Source: JAVVEZ01 sp032250895 (GTDB lineage: Bacteria; Pseudomonadota; Gammaproteobacteria; Pseudomonadales; Pseudohongiellaceae). Taken from it: 18,638 nt of DNA. Below are positions 1 to 7,668 of this stretch, piece after piece. Numbering within the stretch: the stretch's first letter is position 1; each line of letters starts with the position of its first letter. The position numbers and the translations under genes were made by a program. The notes under the pieces are model-generated. The model was not told the origin of the DNA. It saw only the letters and a list, made by a program, of their open reading frames with translations, and searched no databases. The stretch lies in the NCBI GenBank assembly GCA_032250895.1, contig JAVVEZ010000071.1, forward strand, positions 1 to 18,638, given 5' to 3'.

Positions 1-673
1 TGATGCCCTTCGACTGCCGATACAGGTTATCCAGGGCATCGCGTTGGGGGGCCAGATAACGCCTGACTGTCGCCGCCTGCCTGCGCAAAGCCGAGACCCG
101 GCTGCGCAAACCGGCAAGCCCGTTCGTTTCCTGAGCATCTTCAATGAGATCCATACGCTCTTCCATGCTGTCGATATACCCGCCAATCCCATCCGCAATG
201 ACTTCAACCAGGCCCACAACCAGCTCCTGAATGTTGCGGGGACCTTCCCCTCGTGCCAGGGACTCTCTGATGTTCTGAGCCGAAAAAACCCGGCGTTGAC
301 GAACCGTAATGAGCCGCTTGGGCTCTATCCAGAGGCGGACCGAGACCATATCGTCGGGCTCATCGCCCGGATTCACGTTGATCGCCCGCAGAATGACCAG
401 CACACCTTCCTTCATGACCAGCGTTCTGGGACGGGTATCCTGCCGTACGATACTCTGCACAACCTCCGGCGCGATACCCATGGCCTCGAGACACTCCTCA
501 CTGCCCGGTTCCGAATAATCAAAATGGAACCAGAGCGGTTTATCCACGATTCCGGATTCGTGGATATCAATGCCACGCCCCTCGCCATCGAGTGTCAGAC
601 CAAAAACATAACAACTCTCCTGAAAGATTTCCCTTGCTTCTGACACGCTCAGATTCTCCTGTAACTGGTTCAT
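1..673 (-). CDS. zntB: CorA-family zinc/metal transporter, ZntB-like, N-terminal part (runs off left edge)
   Basis: Reading leftward from the ATG at 673-671, an open frame of 224 codons continues past the left edge without a stop. The product resembles the N-terminal cytoplasmic domain of E. coli ZntB along its whole visible length. Matching segments are an early VFGLTLDGEGRG, then KPLWFHFDYSEP, SIVRQDTRPRTLVMKEG, LVILRAINVNPGDEPDDMVS, LITVRQRRVF and late RRYLAPQRDAL. ZntB belongs to the CorA/2-TM-GxN family and moves Zn2+ across the inner membrane as a pentamer. The two transmembrane helices and the pore signature lie outside the window, so substrate is inferred from resemblance alone. The start is uncertain: the ATG has little Shine-Dalgarno sequence, while a GTG at 646-644 has AGGAG nine bases upstream and gives a length closer to E. 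coli ZntB. The gene diverges from the flavin-reductase-like gene with 69 bp between starts. Confidence 0.85.
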   Translation of the reverse strand, partial: MNQLQENLSVSEAREIFQESCYVFGLTLDGEGRGIDIHESGIVDKPLWFHFDYSEPGSEECLEAMGIAPEVVQSIVRQDTRPRTLVMKEGVLVILRAINVNPGDEPDDMVSVRLWIEPKRLITVRQRRVFSAQNIRESLARGEGPRNIQELVVGLVEVIADGIGGYIDSMEERMDLIEDAQETNGLAGLRSRVSALRRQAATVRRYLAPQRDALDNLYRQSKGI

Positions 674-742
674 TCACTTTGGGCAGCATGCTACCATTGC
701 CATTTTGAACCATCCTTCGATAGTAAGCCATCGGGACCAACA

Positions 743-1348
743 ATGTACCTTGAAACCGCCAGCCTCGATCAAAAATCCATGTACAAGATACTCATCGGCA
801 GCGTGCTGCCCAGACCCATTGCCTGGGCTGGCACCCGCAGTCTGGCAGGCAAGGACAACCTGGCTCCCTTTTCTTTTTACAATGCCTTCAGCGCCAACCC
901 GCCCATCGTCGGCTTCTCCCCCATTCCCCGGCTTGACGGCTCCAGGAAGGATACCTTGCAAAATGTCATGGAAACCGGCTGTTTCACGCTGAATGTCGTA
1001 AGCTATGATCTCGTCAGGAAAATGAGCATGAGCAGCGCCCTGCTGGAACCCGGAGACAGTGAATTTGACTATGCGGAGCTGACTCCGGTCCAGGCCGAAA
1101 GTATCAATGCTCCCTATGTTGCCGAGAGCCCGATCGTCTTTGAATGTGTACTGCAGCAAATGATCAGTTTTGGCGACCAGCCTGGAGCTGGCAACCTGAT
1201 ACTGGGCAAAATCACCCATGTGCGGATTGCCGATGAACTGTATTTGGAAAATGGCCGCATCGACTTCGGCGCCCTGGACCCGGTGGCAAGGCTGGGCGGG
1301 AATTTCTATTCCACACTCCGGGACCGCTTCGAGCTGGAGCGCGGCTAA
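743..1348 (+). CDS. Flavin reductase family protein (FMN-binding split barrel)
   Basis: This 201-residue cytoplasmic protein carries the signatures of the flavin-reductase-like domain (FMN-binding split barrel). Residues 20-30 read SVLPRPIAWAG. Residues 39-59 run NLAPFSF...PPIVGFS and form the typical FMN-binding core. FTLNVVS lies at 81-87, and ARLGGNFYS at 182-190 near the C-terminus. Family members bind FMN and reduce flavins with NAD(P)H or act as flavoprotein partners of monooxygenases; the sequence does not show a partner or substrate. The ATG at 743 is preceded by GGGA about six bases upstream. glcB starts 53 bp downstream on the same strand, so co-transcription is possible. A weak A-loop stem (AGTGCT/AGCGCT, 1348-1364) lies in the gap. 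The family is certain; the exact reaction is not. Confidence 0.88.
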   Translation: MYLETASLDQKSMYKILIGSVLPRPIAWAGTRSLAGKDNLAPFSFYNAFSANPPIVGFSPIPRLDGSRKDTLQNVMETGCFTLNVVSYDLVRKMSMSSALLEPGDSEFDYAELTPVQAESINAPYVAESPIVFECVLQQMISFGDQPGAGNLILGKITHVRIADELYLENGRIDFGALDPVARLGGNFYSTLRDRFELERG

Positions 1349-1401
1349 GTGCTAAAAAAGCGCTAAAAGACAACACGTCAGCAGCAAACAAGGCAGTCAC
1401 C

Positions 1402-3597
1402 ATGACCCACAATATTTCCGTCAGCAATCTCCAGATCTCCCAGGTCCTCTACGATTTCATCGAAAAGGAGGCCGCGCCGGGAACCGGCATCAGCCCCAGG
1501 CACTTCTGGGCCTCGCTGGCCCGCATCATTGGAGAACTCGGCCCACGGAATCAGGCCCTGCTGAAACAACGGGATGAACTCCAGGCGCTCATCGATCAAT
1601 GGCATCAGCAGCATTCGGTGATGGAATACCAGAAGGATATCGCAGGCTATCGTCAGTTTCTCACTGACATTGGCTATCTGGTGCCGCCGGGACCTGAGTT
1701 CAAAATCACCACCCGCAACACCGACTACGAAATTTCCACGGTGGCCGGTCCGCAACTGGTGGTGCCGGTCATGAATGCGCGCTATGCCCTGAATGCCGCC
1801 AACGCCCGCTGGGGCAGTCTCTTCGATGCCCTCTATGGCACGGATGTCATCCCCGAAGAAGGCGGCGCCGCCAGAAGCGCCACCTACAATCCCGTGCGTG
1901 GCCAGAAGGTCATCGACTATGCCGATGCCTTCCTCGACGACGCCATCCCCCTGAAACGGGGTCGCCACTGCCAGGTCACCGAATATCGCCTGTGCAATCA
2001 GAATGGCCATCTCATCGTCGAGGTGGAACTTGCAGACCGCACCCTCAGCGGACTTTCCAACCCTGGCAAACTGGTCGGTTATCAGGGCGATGTGGAAAAA
2101 CCGTCGGTCCTGCTCTTCGTCAATCATGGTCTGCATCTGGAGCTGCAGATCGACCCCTTGCATCCCGTGGGGAAGCAGCATCATGCCGGTCTCAAGGATG
2201 TCTACATGGAATCCGCGATGACCACCATTCAGGACTGCGAGGATTCCGTGGCGGCCGTGGATGCCGCCGACAAAGTGCTGGTCTACCGCAACTGGCTGGG
2301 CCTGATGAAGGGCACGCTGGAGGACAATTTCGACAAAAACGGAAAAACCATCACCCGCCGTCTGAACCCTGATCGCCATTACCACGGCACCAGCGGCGAA
2401 ACCGTCATCATGCAGGGCCGCAGTCTGTTGCTGGTGCGCAACGTGGGGCACCTGATGACCACCGACGCGGTGCTGGACAACCAGGGCCATGAAATCCCCG
2501 AAGGCATTCTGGATGCCATGGTCACCACCCTGTGTGCACTGCATGACCTCAAGGGCACGAATACCATCCGTAACAGCCGCAAGGGCAATATCTACATCGT
2601 CAAGCCCAAGATGCACGGTCCGGCGGAGGTCACCTTCACCAACGATCTGCTGATTGCCGTCGAAGATGCCTTTGGACTGAGCCGAAACACCCTCAAGGTG
2701 GGTGTGATGGATGAGGAACGTCGGACCAGCGCCAACCTCAAGGAATGTATCCGGGCGGTCAAGGACCGCATCTTCTTCATCAATACCGGCTTTCTCGACC
2801 GCACTGGCGATGAGATCCATACCAGCATGAAGGCCGGACCTTTCCTGCGCAAGGAAGCCGTCAAGGGCCAGCCCTGGATCACGGCCTACGAAAATTCCAA
2901 TGTGGACATCGGCATCGAAACCGGCTTTACCGGCCGGGCCCAGATCGGCAAGGGCATGTGGGCCAAACCCGACATGATGGCGGACATGATGGCGCAGAAA
3001 GTGGTACATCCCAATGTTGGTGCCAACTGTGCCTGGGTACCCTCGCCCACCGCCGCCACCCTGCATGCCATCCATTATCACCAGATCAACGTGGCCAATA
3101 CCCAGCGCGAACTGGCCTCCCGCGAAAAGGCCAGGCTCGACGACATTCTCACCATCCCACTGATGAAAAAAGATTCCCTCAGTGCAGAGGAAATCCAGGC
3201 CGAACTGGACAACAATGCCCAGGGCATCCTGGGTTATGTGGTACGCTGGATCGATCAGGGCATCGGCTGTTCGAAGGTACCGGATATCAAGCATGTCGGC
3301 CTGATGGAAGACCGGGCCACTTTGCGGATTTCCAGTCAGCATATTGCCAACTGGCTGTATCATGGCGTCTGCACCGAGGCCCAGGTCATGGCAACCCTGA
3401 GGCGCATGGCACTGGTCGTCGATGCCCAGAATGCCGGCGACCCGCGCTACAAAACCATGGCGCCCGCCTATGACGGCATCGCTTTCAAGGCCGCCTGCGA
3501 CCTGATCTTCAAGGGTGTGGAACAGCCCAACGGCTATACCGAACCAGTGTTGCATGCACGCAGGCGCGAGTTGAAAGGGCAATTGAGCTGTTCATGA
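1402..3597 (+). CDS. glcB: Malate synthase G
   Basis: This 731-residue protein matches malate synthase G (E. coli GlcB, 723 residues) from end to end. The enzyme condenses glyoxylate with acetyl-CoA to give malate and CoA in the cytoplasm. That is the second step of the glyoxylate shunt and the exit route for glycolate-derived glyoxylate, and it supports growth on C2 units or fatty acids. Landmarks are CEDSVAAVDAADKV (279-292), the catalytic arginine in VRNVGHLM (R346), DEERRTS (E438) and FLDRTGDE (D466) as Mg2+ ligands, the cysteine of GCSKVPDI (C623) and the catalytic base in MEDRATLRISSQ (D637). These assignments come from mental alignment with the E. coli enzyme, and no key residue is missing. 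The ATG at 1402 has AAGG nine bases upstream. No other shunt or glycolate-oxidation gene is nearby. A long open frame on the opposite strand is a codon-usage shadow. Confidence 0.97.
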   Translation: MTHNISVSNLQISQVLYDFIEKEAAPGTGISPRHFWASLARIIGELGPRNQALLKQRDELQALIDQWHQQHSVMEYQKDIAGYRQFLTDIGYLVPPGPEFKITTRNTDYEISTVAGPQLVVPVMNARYALNAANARWGSLFDALYGTDVIPEEGGAARSATYNPVRGQKVIDYADAFLDDAIPLKRGRHCQVTEYRLCNQNGHLIVEVELADRTLSGLSNPGKLVGYQGDVEKPSVLLFVNHGLHLELQIDPLHPVGKQHHAGLKDVYMESAMTTIQDCEDSVAAVDAADKVLVYRNWLGLMKGTLEDNFDKNGKTITRRLNPDRHYHGTSGETVIMQGRSLLLVRNVGHLMTTDAVLDNQGHEIPEGILDAMVTTLCALHDLKGTNTIRNSRKGNIYIVKPKMHGPAEVTFTNDLLIAVEDAFGLSRNTLKVGVMDEERRTSANLKECIRAVKDRIFFINTGFLDRTGDEIHTSMKAGPFLRKEAVKGQPWITAYENSNVDIGIETGFTGRAQIGKGMWAKPDMMADMMAQKVVHPNVGANCAWVPSPTAATLHAIHYHQINVANTQRELASREKARLDDILTIPLMKKDSLSAEEIQAELDNNAQGILGYVVRWIDQGIGCSKVPDIKHVGLMEDRATLRISSQHIANWLYHGVCTEAQVMATLRRMALVVDAQNAGDPRYKTMAPAYDGIAFKAACDLIFKGVEQPNGYTEPVLHARRRELKGQLSCS

Positions 3598-3666
3598 ATT
3601 CATCACCCTGGGTATTGTCTTTATCACCGACCCTGTCGATACCTATATTGACATCATCGAAGGTCT

Positions 3667-4029
3667 ATGATGTCAAATAAACCCGAGGCCCCCGGCGTTT
3701 TGAATTATTTCCTGAAAGTACTGCTGCTGAGCCTGCTGGCCGCTGCGCTCGCGTGGTACTTCGGCATCACGCTGGCCACCCGCTATTCCGATGGAATCCT
3801 GCTCTATCCGCCAGTGGCCAATGAACCGCCCGAGGTCAGCGATGCCTTTTATACAGGGATGGCGCTGGGAGCTACGTTTGCACTGCTGATCTACATCCTG
3901 ATAGGTGCCTGCTTTTATACTCTCGGTAAATTCGGCATCGTTCACGCATCAAAAACAACAGCCGCTTTCCTGACTTCTGCACTGATCTGCCTGGTCATGA
4001 TCCTGGTTTTTATCAGACTGGCTGGCTGA
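3667..4029 (+). CDS. Small three-helix membrane protein, function unknown
   Basis: I do not recognise this 120-residue protein. It has three clear hydrophobic helices at about residues 14-36, 64-87 and 96-117, and a proline-rich loop with acidic residues between helices 1 and 2 (YPPVANEPPEVSD, 47-59). Its short N-terminus is hydrophilic, and there is no cleavable signal peptide. It is probably an inner-membrane protein. GAAGG lies just before tandem ATG codons at 3667 and 3670; the second has the better spacing, so the true product may be 119 residues. It follows glcB by 69 bp on the same strand and could share its transcript, but nothing links it to glyoxylate metabolism. Codon use resembles the neighbours, which supports it as a real gene. 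Confidence 0.7.
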   Translation: MMSNKPEAPGVLNYFLKVLLLSLLAAALAWYFGITLATRYSDGILLYPPVANEPPEVSDAFYTGMALGATFALLIYILIGACFYTLGKFGIVHASKTTAAFLTSALICLVMILVFIRLAG

Positions 4030-4048
4030 ATGCAGATTAGCCGATCAA

Positions 4049-4070
4049 CAGGCTGTTGAAAAACAGCCTG
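4049..4070. repeat. Perfect 9-bp inverted repeat, REP-like
   Basis: CAGGCTGTT (4049-4057) and AACAGCCTG (4062-4070) are perfect complements around a GAAA loop. The stem lies 19 bp after the stop of the small membrane-protein gene. No run of T follows on the plus strand, so it is not a standard intrinsic terminator. From memory, related GGCTGTTGAAAAACAGCC stems occur as dispersed repeats in gammaproteobacterial genomes, which makes a REP-like element plausible. Confidence 0.6.
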
Positions 4071-4089
4071 CCAACCCGGGCCATGGATG

Positions 4090-4107
4090 GACTTTTTGCT
4101 AAAAGTC
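4090..4107. repeat. Perfect 7-bp inverted repeat
   Basis: GACTTTT (4090-4096) and AAAAGTC (4101-4107) pair perfectly around TGCT. The stem lies 19 bp after the previous inverted repeat and may belong to the same repeated element or act with it as a transcript-end structure. Confidence 0.45.
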
Positions 4108-4144
4108 GAAAACTTTGTCAACCCGAATCCCCGTCATGCGTTTT

Positions 4145-4178
4145 GGACAAAATAGACCGCCTAAGGTCTATTCTGTCC
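4145..4178. repeat. Long imperfect inverted repeat, 13 of 14 paired bases
   Basis: GGACAAAATAGACC (4145-4158) and GGTCTATTCTGTCC (4165-4178) pair at 13 of 14 positions around a six-base loop, GCCTAA. This is the strongest dyad in the spacer and too long to be likely by chance. It could be an operator, an RNA stem-loop or the abutted ends of an element. I do not recognise a named binding site. Confidence 0.55.
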
Positions 4179-4209
4179 CAGGTTCAAACGGCTGTCAGGA
4201 AATCGTAAA

Positions 4210-4232
4210 TTTCTTTGTTTTTTTGAAAGAAA
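4210..4232. repeat. AT-rich 7-bp inverted repeat with a T-rich loop
   Basis: TTTCTTT (4210-4216) pairs with AAAGAAA (4226-4232) around GTTTTTTTG. In such AT-rich DNA a stem like this could arise by chance, so it is recorded mainly because it is the fourth dyad in 190 bp. Confidence 0.3.
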
Positions 4233-4298
4233 ATCAACAACGTTCCTGTCCTGTTTGTCGGGCGGTATTTCTAACATTGAAAATACAAGGAGGACGCT

Positions 4299-4349
4299 AT
4301 GGAACAATTGAATCGACGGGTTAGGGGCTCCCGCGTGGTACGGGACTGA
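4299..4349 (+). CDS. Possible 16-residue arginine-rich peptide
   Basis: ATG at 4299 follows AAGGAGG (4288-4294) by four bases, the strongest Shine-Dalgarno sequence in the window. The frame reads MEQLNRRVRGSRVVRD and stops at TGA (4347-4349). Five of 16 residues are arginine, with codons CGA, CGG, AGG, CGC and CGG. A small dyad, TCCCG (4329-4333)/CGGGA (4341-4345), overlaps the end of the frame. It could be a leader peptide, the N-terminal relic of a lost gene such as a transposase subunit, or chance. It lies 226 bp upstream of the receptor start and upstream of the promoter candidate, so it need not be on the receptor transcript. Confidence 0.25.
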   Translation: MEQLNRRVRGSRVVRD

Positions 4350-4466
4350 CCGCTCTACAGTATCTCAAGATTCCCACAGGCATGTTTCCGTTTCTTTCCA
4401 GGTGATACCTCTGTTTTTTCGAGACATTGCTTATGAAGGTTCGGGAACTCTGCGGGGGCTGTGGGA

Positions 4467-4495
4467 TATACAAATATGTTAAAAATCATCATAAT
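4467..4495 (+). promoter_or_regulatory. Candidate sigma-70 promoter for the TonB receptor gene
   Basis: TATACA (4467-4472, 4 of 6 to the -35 consensus) and CATAAT (4490-4495, 5 of 6 to the -10 consensus) are separated by exactly 17 bp in AT-rich DNA. Transcription would begin near 4502, giving a leader of about 75 bases before the receptor ATG at 4576. This is a match by eye only. Confidence 0.4.
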
Positions 4496-4510
4496 AAGGG
4501 GTTCCACCCA

Positions 4511-4531
4511 ATACGTAGCTTACGGACGTAT
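4511..4531. promoter_or_regulatory. Small dyad in the receptor leader, possible operator
   Basis: ATACGT (4511-4516) and ACGTAT (4526-4531) form a perfect inverted repeat with a nine-base spacer, just after the predicted transcription start. The position suits a repressor site, but the arms are short and I do not recognise the motif. Confidence 0.25.
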
Positions 4532-4575
4532 GTCGTGGGATTTTGAAATCGTTTTACAATCAACAGGGAAACCAC

Positions 4576-7500
4576 ATGACTAAGCTAGAAAAATCCAATA
4601 AATCGAACAAATCCCGCCACTTTTTAATATCGGCACTCACCGCAGCAATTGCCAGTGTCAGCGGAATCAGCTACACCCAGGCACAAGACGAAGGTTCCGA
4701 GCTGCAGGAAATTTCGGTGACGGGTTCACGCATCCGGGCGACCGGCATGAACACACCGACACCCGTCACCGCCGTCGATGCCTCCGAACTGGCCACGATG
4801 GCCCCGGGCAACCTGATCGAATCACTCAGCCAGTTGCCCTTGTTCCTGAACAATGCACAACCACAGACCCAGTTCAACTTTGCCGGTTCCGCCGGTGCCA
4901 GTAACCTCAACCTGCGCGGTATCGGTACCCAGCGCACCCTGGTACTGCTGGACGGACGCCGGGTCGTTCCCTCCAGCCGTACCAACACCGTTGATATCGC
5001 CCTCTTTCCCGATGCCATGATCCGGCGTGTTGAAACCGTCACCGGTGGTGCGTCGGCAGCCTATGGTACTGATGCCATGGCCGGTGTGGTGAACTTCATC
5101 CTCGATACCGAGTTCACTGGCATCGATGGCCATCTTCAAGGCGGCACCACTCAGCGCGGTGATGGCGAAAACTGGGAAGGCGCCTTCAGCTTTGGCACCG
5201 ATATCGGCGAGGACACACATCTGCTGATGTCCGTGTCCGGCTTCCAGCAGAACGGCATCGATGGCTATCAAGGCCGCGACTGGTTCCAGAGCTATGGTAC
5301 CGTAACCAACCCGGCCTGGCAGTCTGCCATCAACGCCGGCACCTGCCAGATCAACGTGCAGTGCGCCGCCGGTCCGCAATTGATCACCGCCCCCAATGTG
5401 GTTTCCACACAGTATACCTTTGGCGGCCTGACCGTATCTCCCGTACCGGCACTCAACAATCTGCAGTTTCTGTCCGATGGCACCGTCAAACCCTTTCAGT
5501 TCAGCAATATGGGGACTCAGGGTCAAGGTCAGTTGTCGCAGTCCATCGCCCCCCAGTTCGGCGGTGGCAGTGGGGACAATATCGAGGCCGACCGCGGCGG
5601 TGAAGGCGGTCTGATTCCTGAGATCGAACGCGCCAATGCTTTCGTCTACCTGGATCGCGACCTGACTGACGATGTCAATGTCTACTTCCAGAGCATCTTC
5701 GGCAGCAGCAAGACCAATTCTCCGGCCTTCACTTCCCTGATGTTCGGACCCTGGCAGGCCACACTGTTTGCCGACAACGCCTTCCTGCCGGACAATCTGA
5801 GACAGACCATGGTCGACAATGGCGTTGAGTCCGTTGGCTTTTCCAGCCTGCGCAGCACGGCCGACCTCGGTCAGGCCCGCTTCGAGCAGGAAAACAGCAC
5901 CATGTCCTACACCACCGGCTTCAAGGCTGACCTGAACGGCGGTTTCCTGGATGGCTGGCATGTCGACGGTTACTACCAGTGGGGCCGTACCGAAGTGCGC
6001 ATCCGGCAGCTCGATTTTGCCCGCGTCGATCGCATCTTCCTGGCCATGGATGCCGTTGTGGATCCTGCCAACGGTTCGGTCGTCTGCCGTGCCGCGCTGG
6101 CCAATCCCGACCAGTTCGGCGGCTGTGTTCCACTCAACCTGATGGGTGAAGGCCGTGCTTCCCAGGAGGCCATCGACTATGCGCTGGGCCGCAACGATGG
6201 TACCAACCGCAAGGTTCAGGCTGCCAACCTGGAACAGCACGTGCTCGACTTTTCTGCGAATGGCGAACTTTATGAAGGCTGGGGCGCCGGTGCGATCTCG
6301 GCCGCTATCGGGGCTTCCTATCGCCGCGACCGTATCCAGCAGCGGATAACTGACCCGACCAACCTCCCGAATGACCCAACGGCCAGTGTCGTGCCGGTCA
6401 ACAATCCGGCGGCCGGCATCCAGGGTATTCCGGGCGCTTTCCAGGGCGGTAGCTCAGGCTTCCAGTTTTCGGGTGCGCAAAATTTCACTGGTCGCATCAA
6501 CGTCTATGAGGCCTTTACCGAGGTGCTGGTACCGGTAGTGTCCGACATGCCCTTCGTGCAGCAGTTCAATCTGACTGGCGCAGGACGCTGGGCGGATTAT
6601 TCCGGCAGCGGCACGGTCTGGTCCTACAAATTTGGCCAGGACTGGCAGGTTTATGATGATCTGCGTCTGCGCAGCACCATCTCCCGTGACGTGCGGGCCG
6701 GCAGCCTGTCCGAGCGCTTCGACCAGCAGGGTCAGGGTGCTTCCGGTACTGACCCCTTCCGGGGCGGTCAGAGCAACGCCTTCGGACAGACCATCGGCGG
6801 CAATCCCAATATCGATCCGGAAAAGGCGCTGACCTTTACCGGTGGCTTTGTCTACCAGCCCTCCTACATAGAAGGCCTGTCGCTGTCGGCAGACTTCTAT
6901 CGCATCCGGACCAAGGGTCTGATCGCCCAGTTGGGTACCCAGACCATCATCGACCAGTGTTTCGCGGGCGCTGAAAACCAGTGTGCCAATATCACCCGCG
7001 GCAACCCGGCTGACGATCCGGAATTTGGTGTCGGCGTGATCACCGGGGTCTTCAACGGGTTCCAGAATCTTGGTAGAGCCGTCGTGGCCGGCATCGATAT
7101 CGAAGCCAGTTACCGCACTGATATCAATCTGTTCGGCAGCCTCGGTGGTGGCGGTGAAAGTCTGTCCTTCCGCAGCTTCTACAGCTATCTGGACCGCAAC
7201 TCGATTGACAGTGATCCAACCAATGCTGCCAGCAATACCAAGATTGACAATGCCGGGAATATTGCAGGATCTCTGCCACGGCACAAGATCACCGGCAATC
7301 TTACCTACAGCAATGGTCCTTTCAGTGCCTTCATCCAGGAACGTTATATTTCGAGTGGCAAGAACAGCATTCGAATCAATGGTGTTGATGCCGTTGAAGG
7401 TATTCAGATCGACGATAACAAGGTACGAGCAGCTTATTACACCGACCTGAACCTGTCCTGGACCATGGATCAGCCCAACGGTGGCGAGATACGACTCTAT

Positions 7501-7641
7501 GCCAACGTCACCAACCTGTTGGATGAGAATCCACCCATTCGGGCGGGCTTCTTCAACTTCTTTGGTGCCAGTCAGCAAGTCGATGCGCTACATGATGTAC
7601 TGGGACGACGTTTTGTCGCTGGGATGAACTTCAGCTTCTAG
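4576..7641 (+). CDS. TonB-dependent outer-membrane receptor (first paralogue)
   Basis: This 1,021-residue receptor should import a scarce ligand across the outer membrane using TonB energy. A Sec signal peptide (about 14-36, hydrophobic FLISALTAAIASVSGI, cleaved near AQA) is followed by a TonB-box-like ELQEISVTG (42-50). A plug domain (about 60-180) contains LRGIGTQRTLVLLDGRR (113-129), VETVTGGAS (152-160) and YGTDAMAGVVNFIL (163-176). The rest is the 22-strand barrel, ending VLGRRFVAGMNFSF with the terminal aromatic residue expected for outer-membrane insertion. The large size and the CRAAL...C (C504/C517) and CFAGAENQC (C795/C803) pairs recur in the two paralogues further right. A third pair, C257/C263, appears only here. 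The ATG at 4576 has AGGGA upstream; the frame is open back to a TTG at 4543, but the signal peptide fits 4576. The substrate is not shown by sequence or neighbours. Confidence 0.95.
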   Translation: MTKLEKSNKSNKSRHFLISALTAAIASVSGISYTQAQDEGSELQEISVTGSRIRATGMNTPTPVTAVDASELATMAPGNLIESLSQLPLFLNNAQPQTQFNFAGSAGASNLNLRGIGTQRTLVLLDGRRVVPSSRTNTVDIALFPDAMIRRVETVTGGASAAYGTDAMAGVVNFILDTEFTGIDGHLQGGTTQRGDGENWEGAFSFGTDIGEDTHLLMSVSGFQQNGIDGYQGRDWFQSYGTVTNPAWQSAINAGTCQINVQCAAGPQLITAPNVVSTQYTFGGLTVSPVPALNNLQFLSDGTVKPFQFSNMGTQGQGQLSQSIAPQFGGGSGDNIEADRGGEGGLIPEIERANAFVYLDRDLTDDVNVYFQSIFGSSKTNSPAFTSLMFGPWQATLFADNAFLPDNLRQTMVDNGVESVGFSSLRSTADLGQARFEQENSTMSYTTGFKADLNGGFLDGWHVDGYYQWGRTEVRIRQLDFARVDRIFLAMDAVVDPANGSVVCRAALANPDQFGGCVPLNLMGEGRASQEAIDYALGRNDGTNRKVQAANLEQHVLDFSANGELYEGWGAGAISAAIGASYRRDRIQQRITDPTNLPNDPTASVVPVNNPAAGIQGIPGAFQGGSSGFQFSGAQNFTGRINVYEAFTEVLVPVVSDMPFVQQFNLTGAGRWADYSGSGTVWSYKFGQDWQVYDDLRLRSTISRDVRAGSLSERFDQQGQGASGTDPFRGGQSNAFGQTIGGNPNIDPEKALTFTGGFVYQPSYIEGLSLSADFYRIRTKGLIAQLGTQTIIDQCFAGAENQCANITRGNPADDPEFGVGVITGVFNGFQNLGRAVVAGIDIEASYRTDINLFGSLGGGGESLSFRSFYSYLDRNSIDSDPTNAASNTKIDNAGNIAGSLPRHKITGNLTYSNGPFSAFIQERYISSGKNSIRINGVDAVEGIQIDDNKVRAAYYTDLNLSWTMDQPNGGEIRLYANVTNLLDENPPIRAGFFNFFGASQQVDALHDVLGRRFVAGMNFSF

Positions 7642-7668
7642 GAAGTACAGTAAGAAGTATGGTGAAAG

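Larger units (their letters stand above)
4030..4575. other. 546-bp non-coding, structured spacer upstream of the first TonB receptor
   Basis: No convincing full-length gene lies here. Composition is more AT-rich than the flanking genes, especially 4200-4300 and 4460-4575. The first 250 bases carry four separate inverted repeats. They are followed by a 16-codon ORF with a strong ribosome-binding site, and then a sigma-70-like promoter candidate and a small dyad directly before the receptor gene. The left half may be the remains of a dispersed repeat or mobile element, and the right half the receptor's control region. Both are inferences. Confidence 0.6.

Noticed and set aside
44..643. A 199-codon plus-strand frame at the left edge
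   Set aside because: The minus strand over the same interval encodes a clear ZntB-like N-terminal domain, so this is its shadow.
674..1219. A 181-codon minus-strand frame opposite the flavin-reductase gene
   Set aside because: The plus strand has a recognisable FMN-binding protein with a ribosome-binding site; the minus product shows no family signature.
1348..1364. AGTGCT-AAAAA-AGCGCT stem as a terminator between the flavin-reductase gene and glcB
   Set aside because: The stem is short with a wobble pair and no T run follows, so it does not clearly separate the two genes.
1378..3582. A 734-codon open frame on the minus strand opposite glcB
   Set aside because: It mirrors glcB almost exactly and its translation has no recognisable domain. 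GC-rich codon usage commonly keeps an antisense frame open.
4180..4190. GGTTCAAAC resembling a tRNA T-loop
   Set aside because: The flanking bases do not form a T-stem and there is no acceptor stem or anticodon arm around it.
4115..4324. A 69-codon frame with SCPVC, suggestive of a small zinc-binding protein
   Set aside because: It runs through the 14-bp dyad and the T-rich stem, has no good start signal, and overlaps the better-supported ribosome-binding site at 4288.
4473..4498. Possible Fur box (AAAATCATCATAATAA)
   Set aside because: Only about half of the 19-base consensus matches, no better than expected in AT-rich DNA.
4433..4546. A 37-codon frame with CGGC (MKVRELCGGCGIYKY...)
   Set aside because: It has only a weak ribosome-binding site, overlaps the promoter candidate and leader of the receptor gene, and has AT-rich codon use unlike its neighbours.
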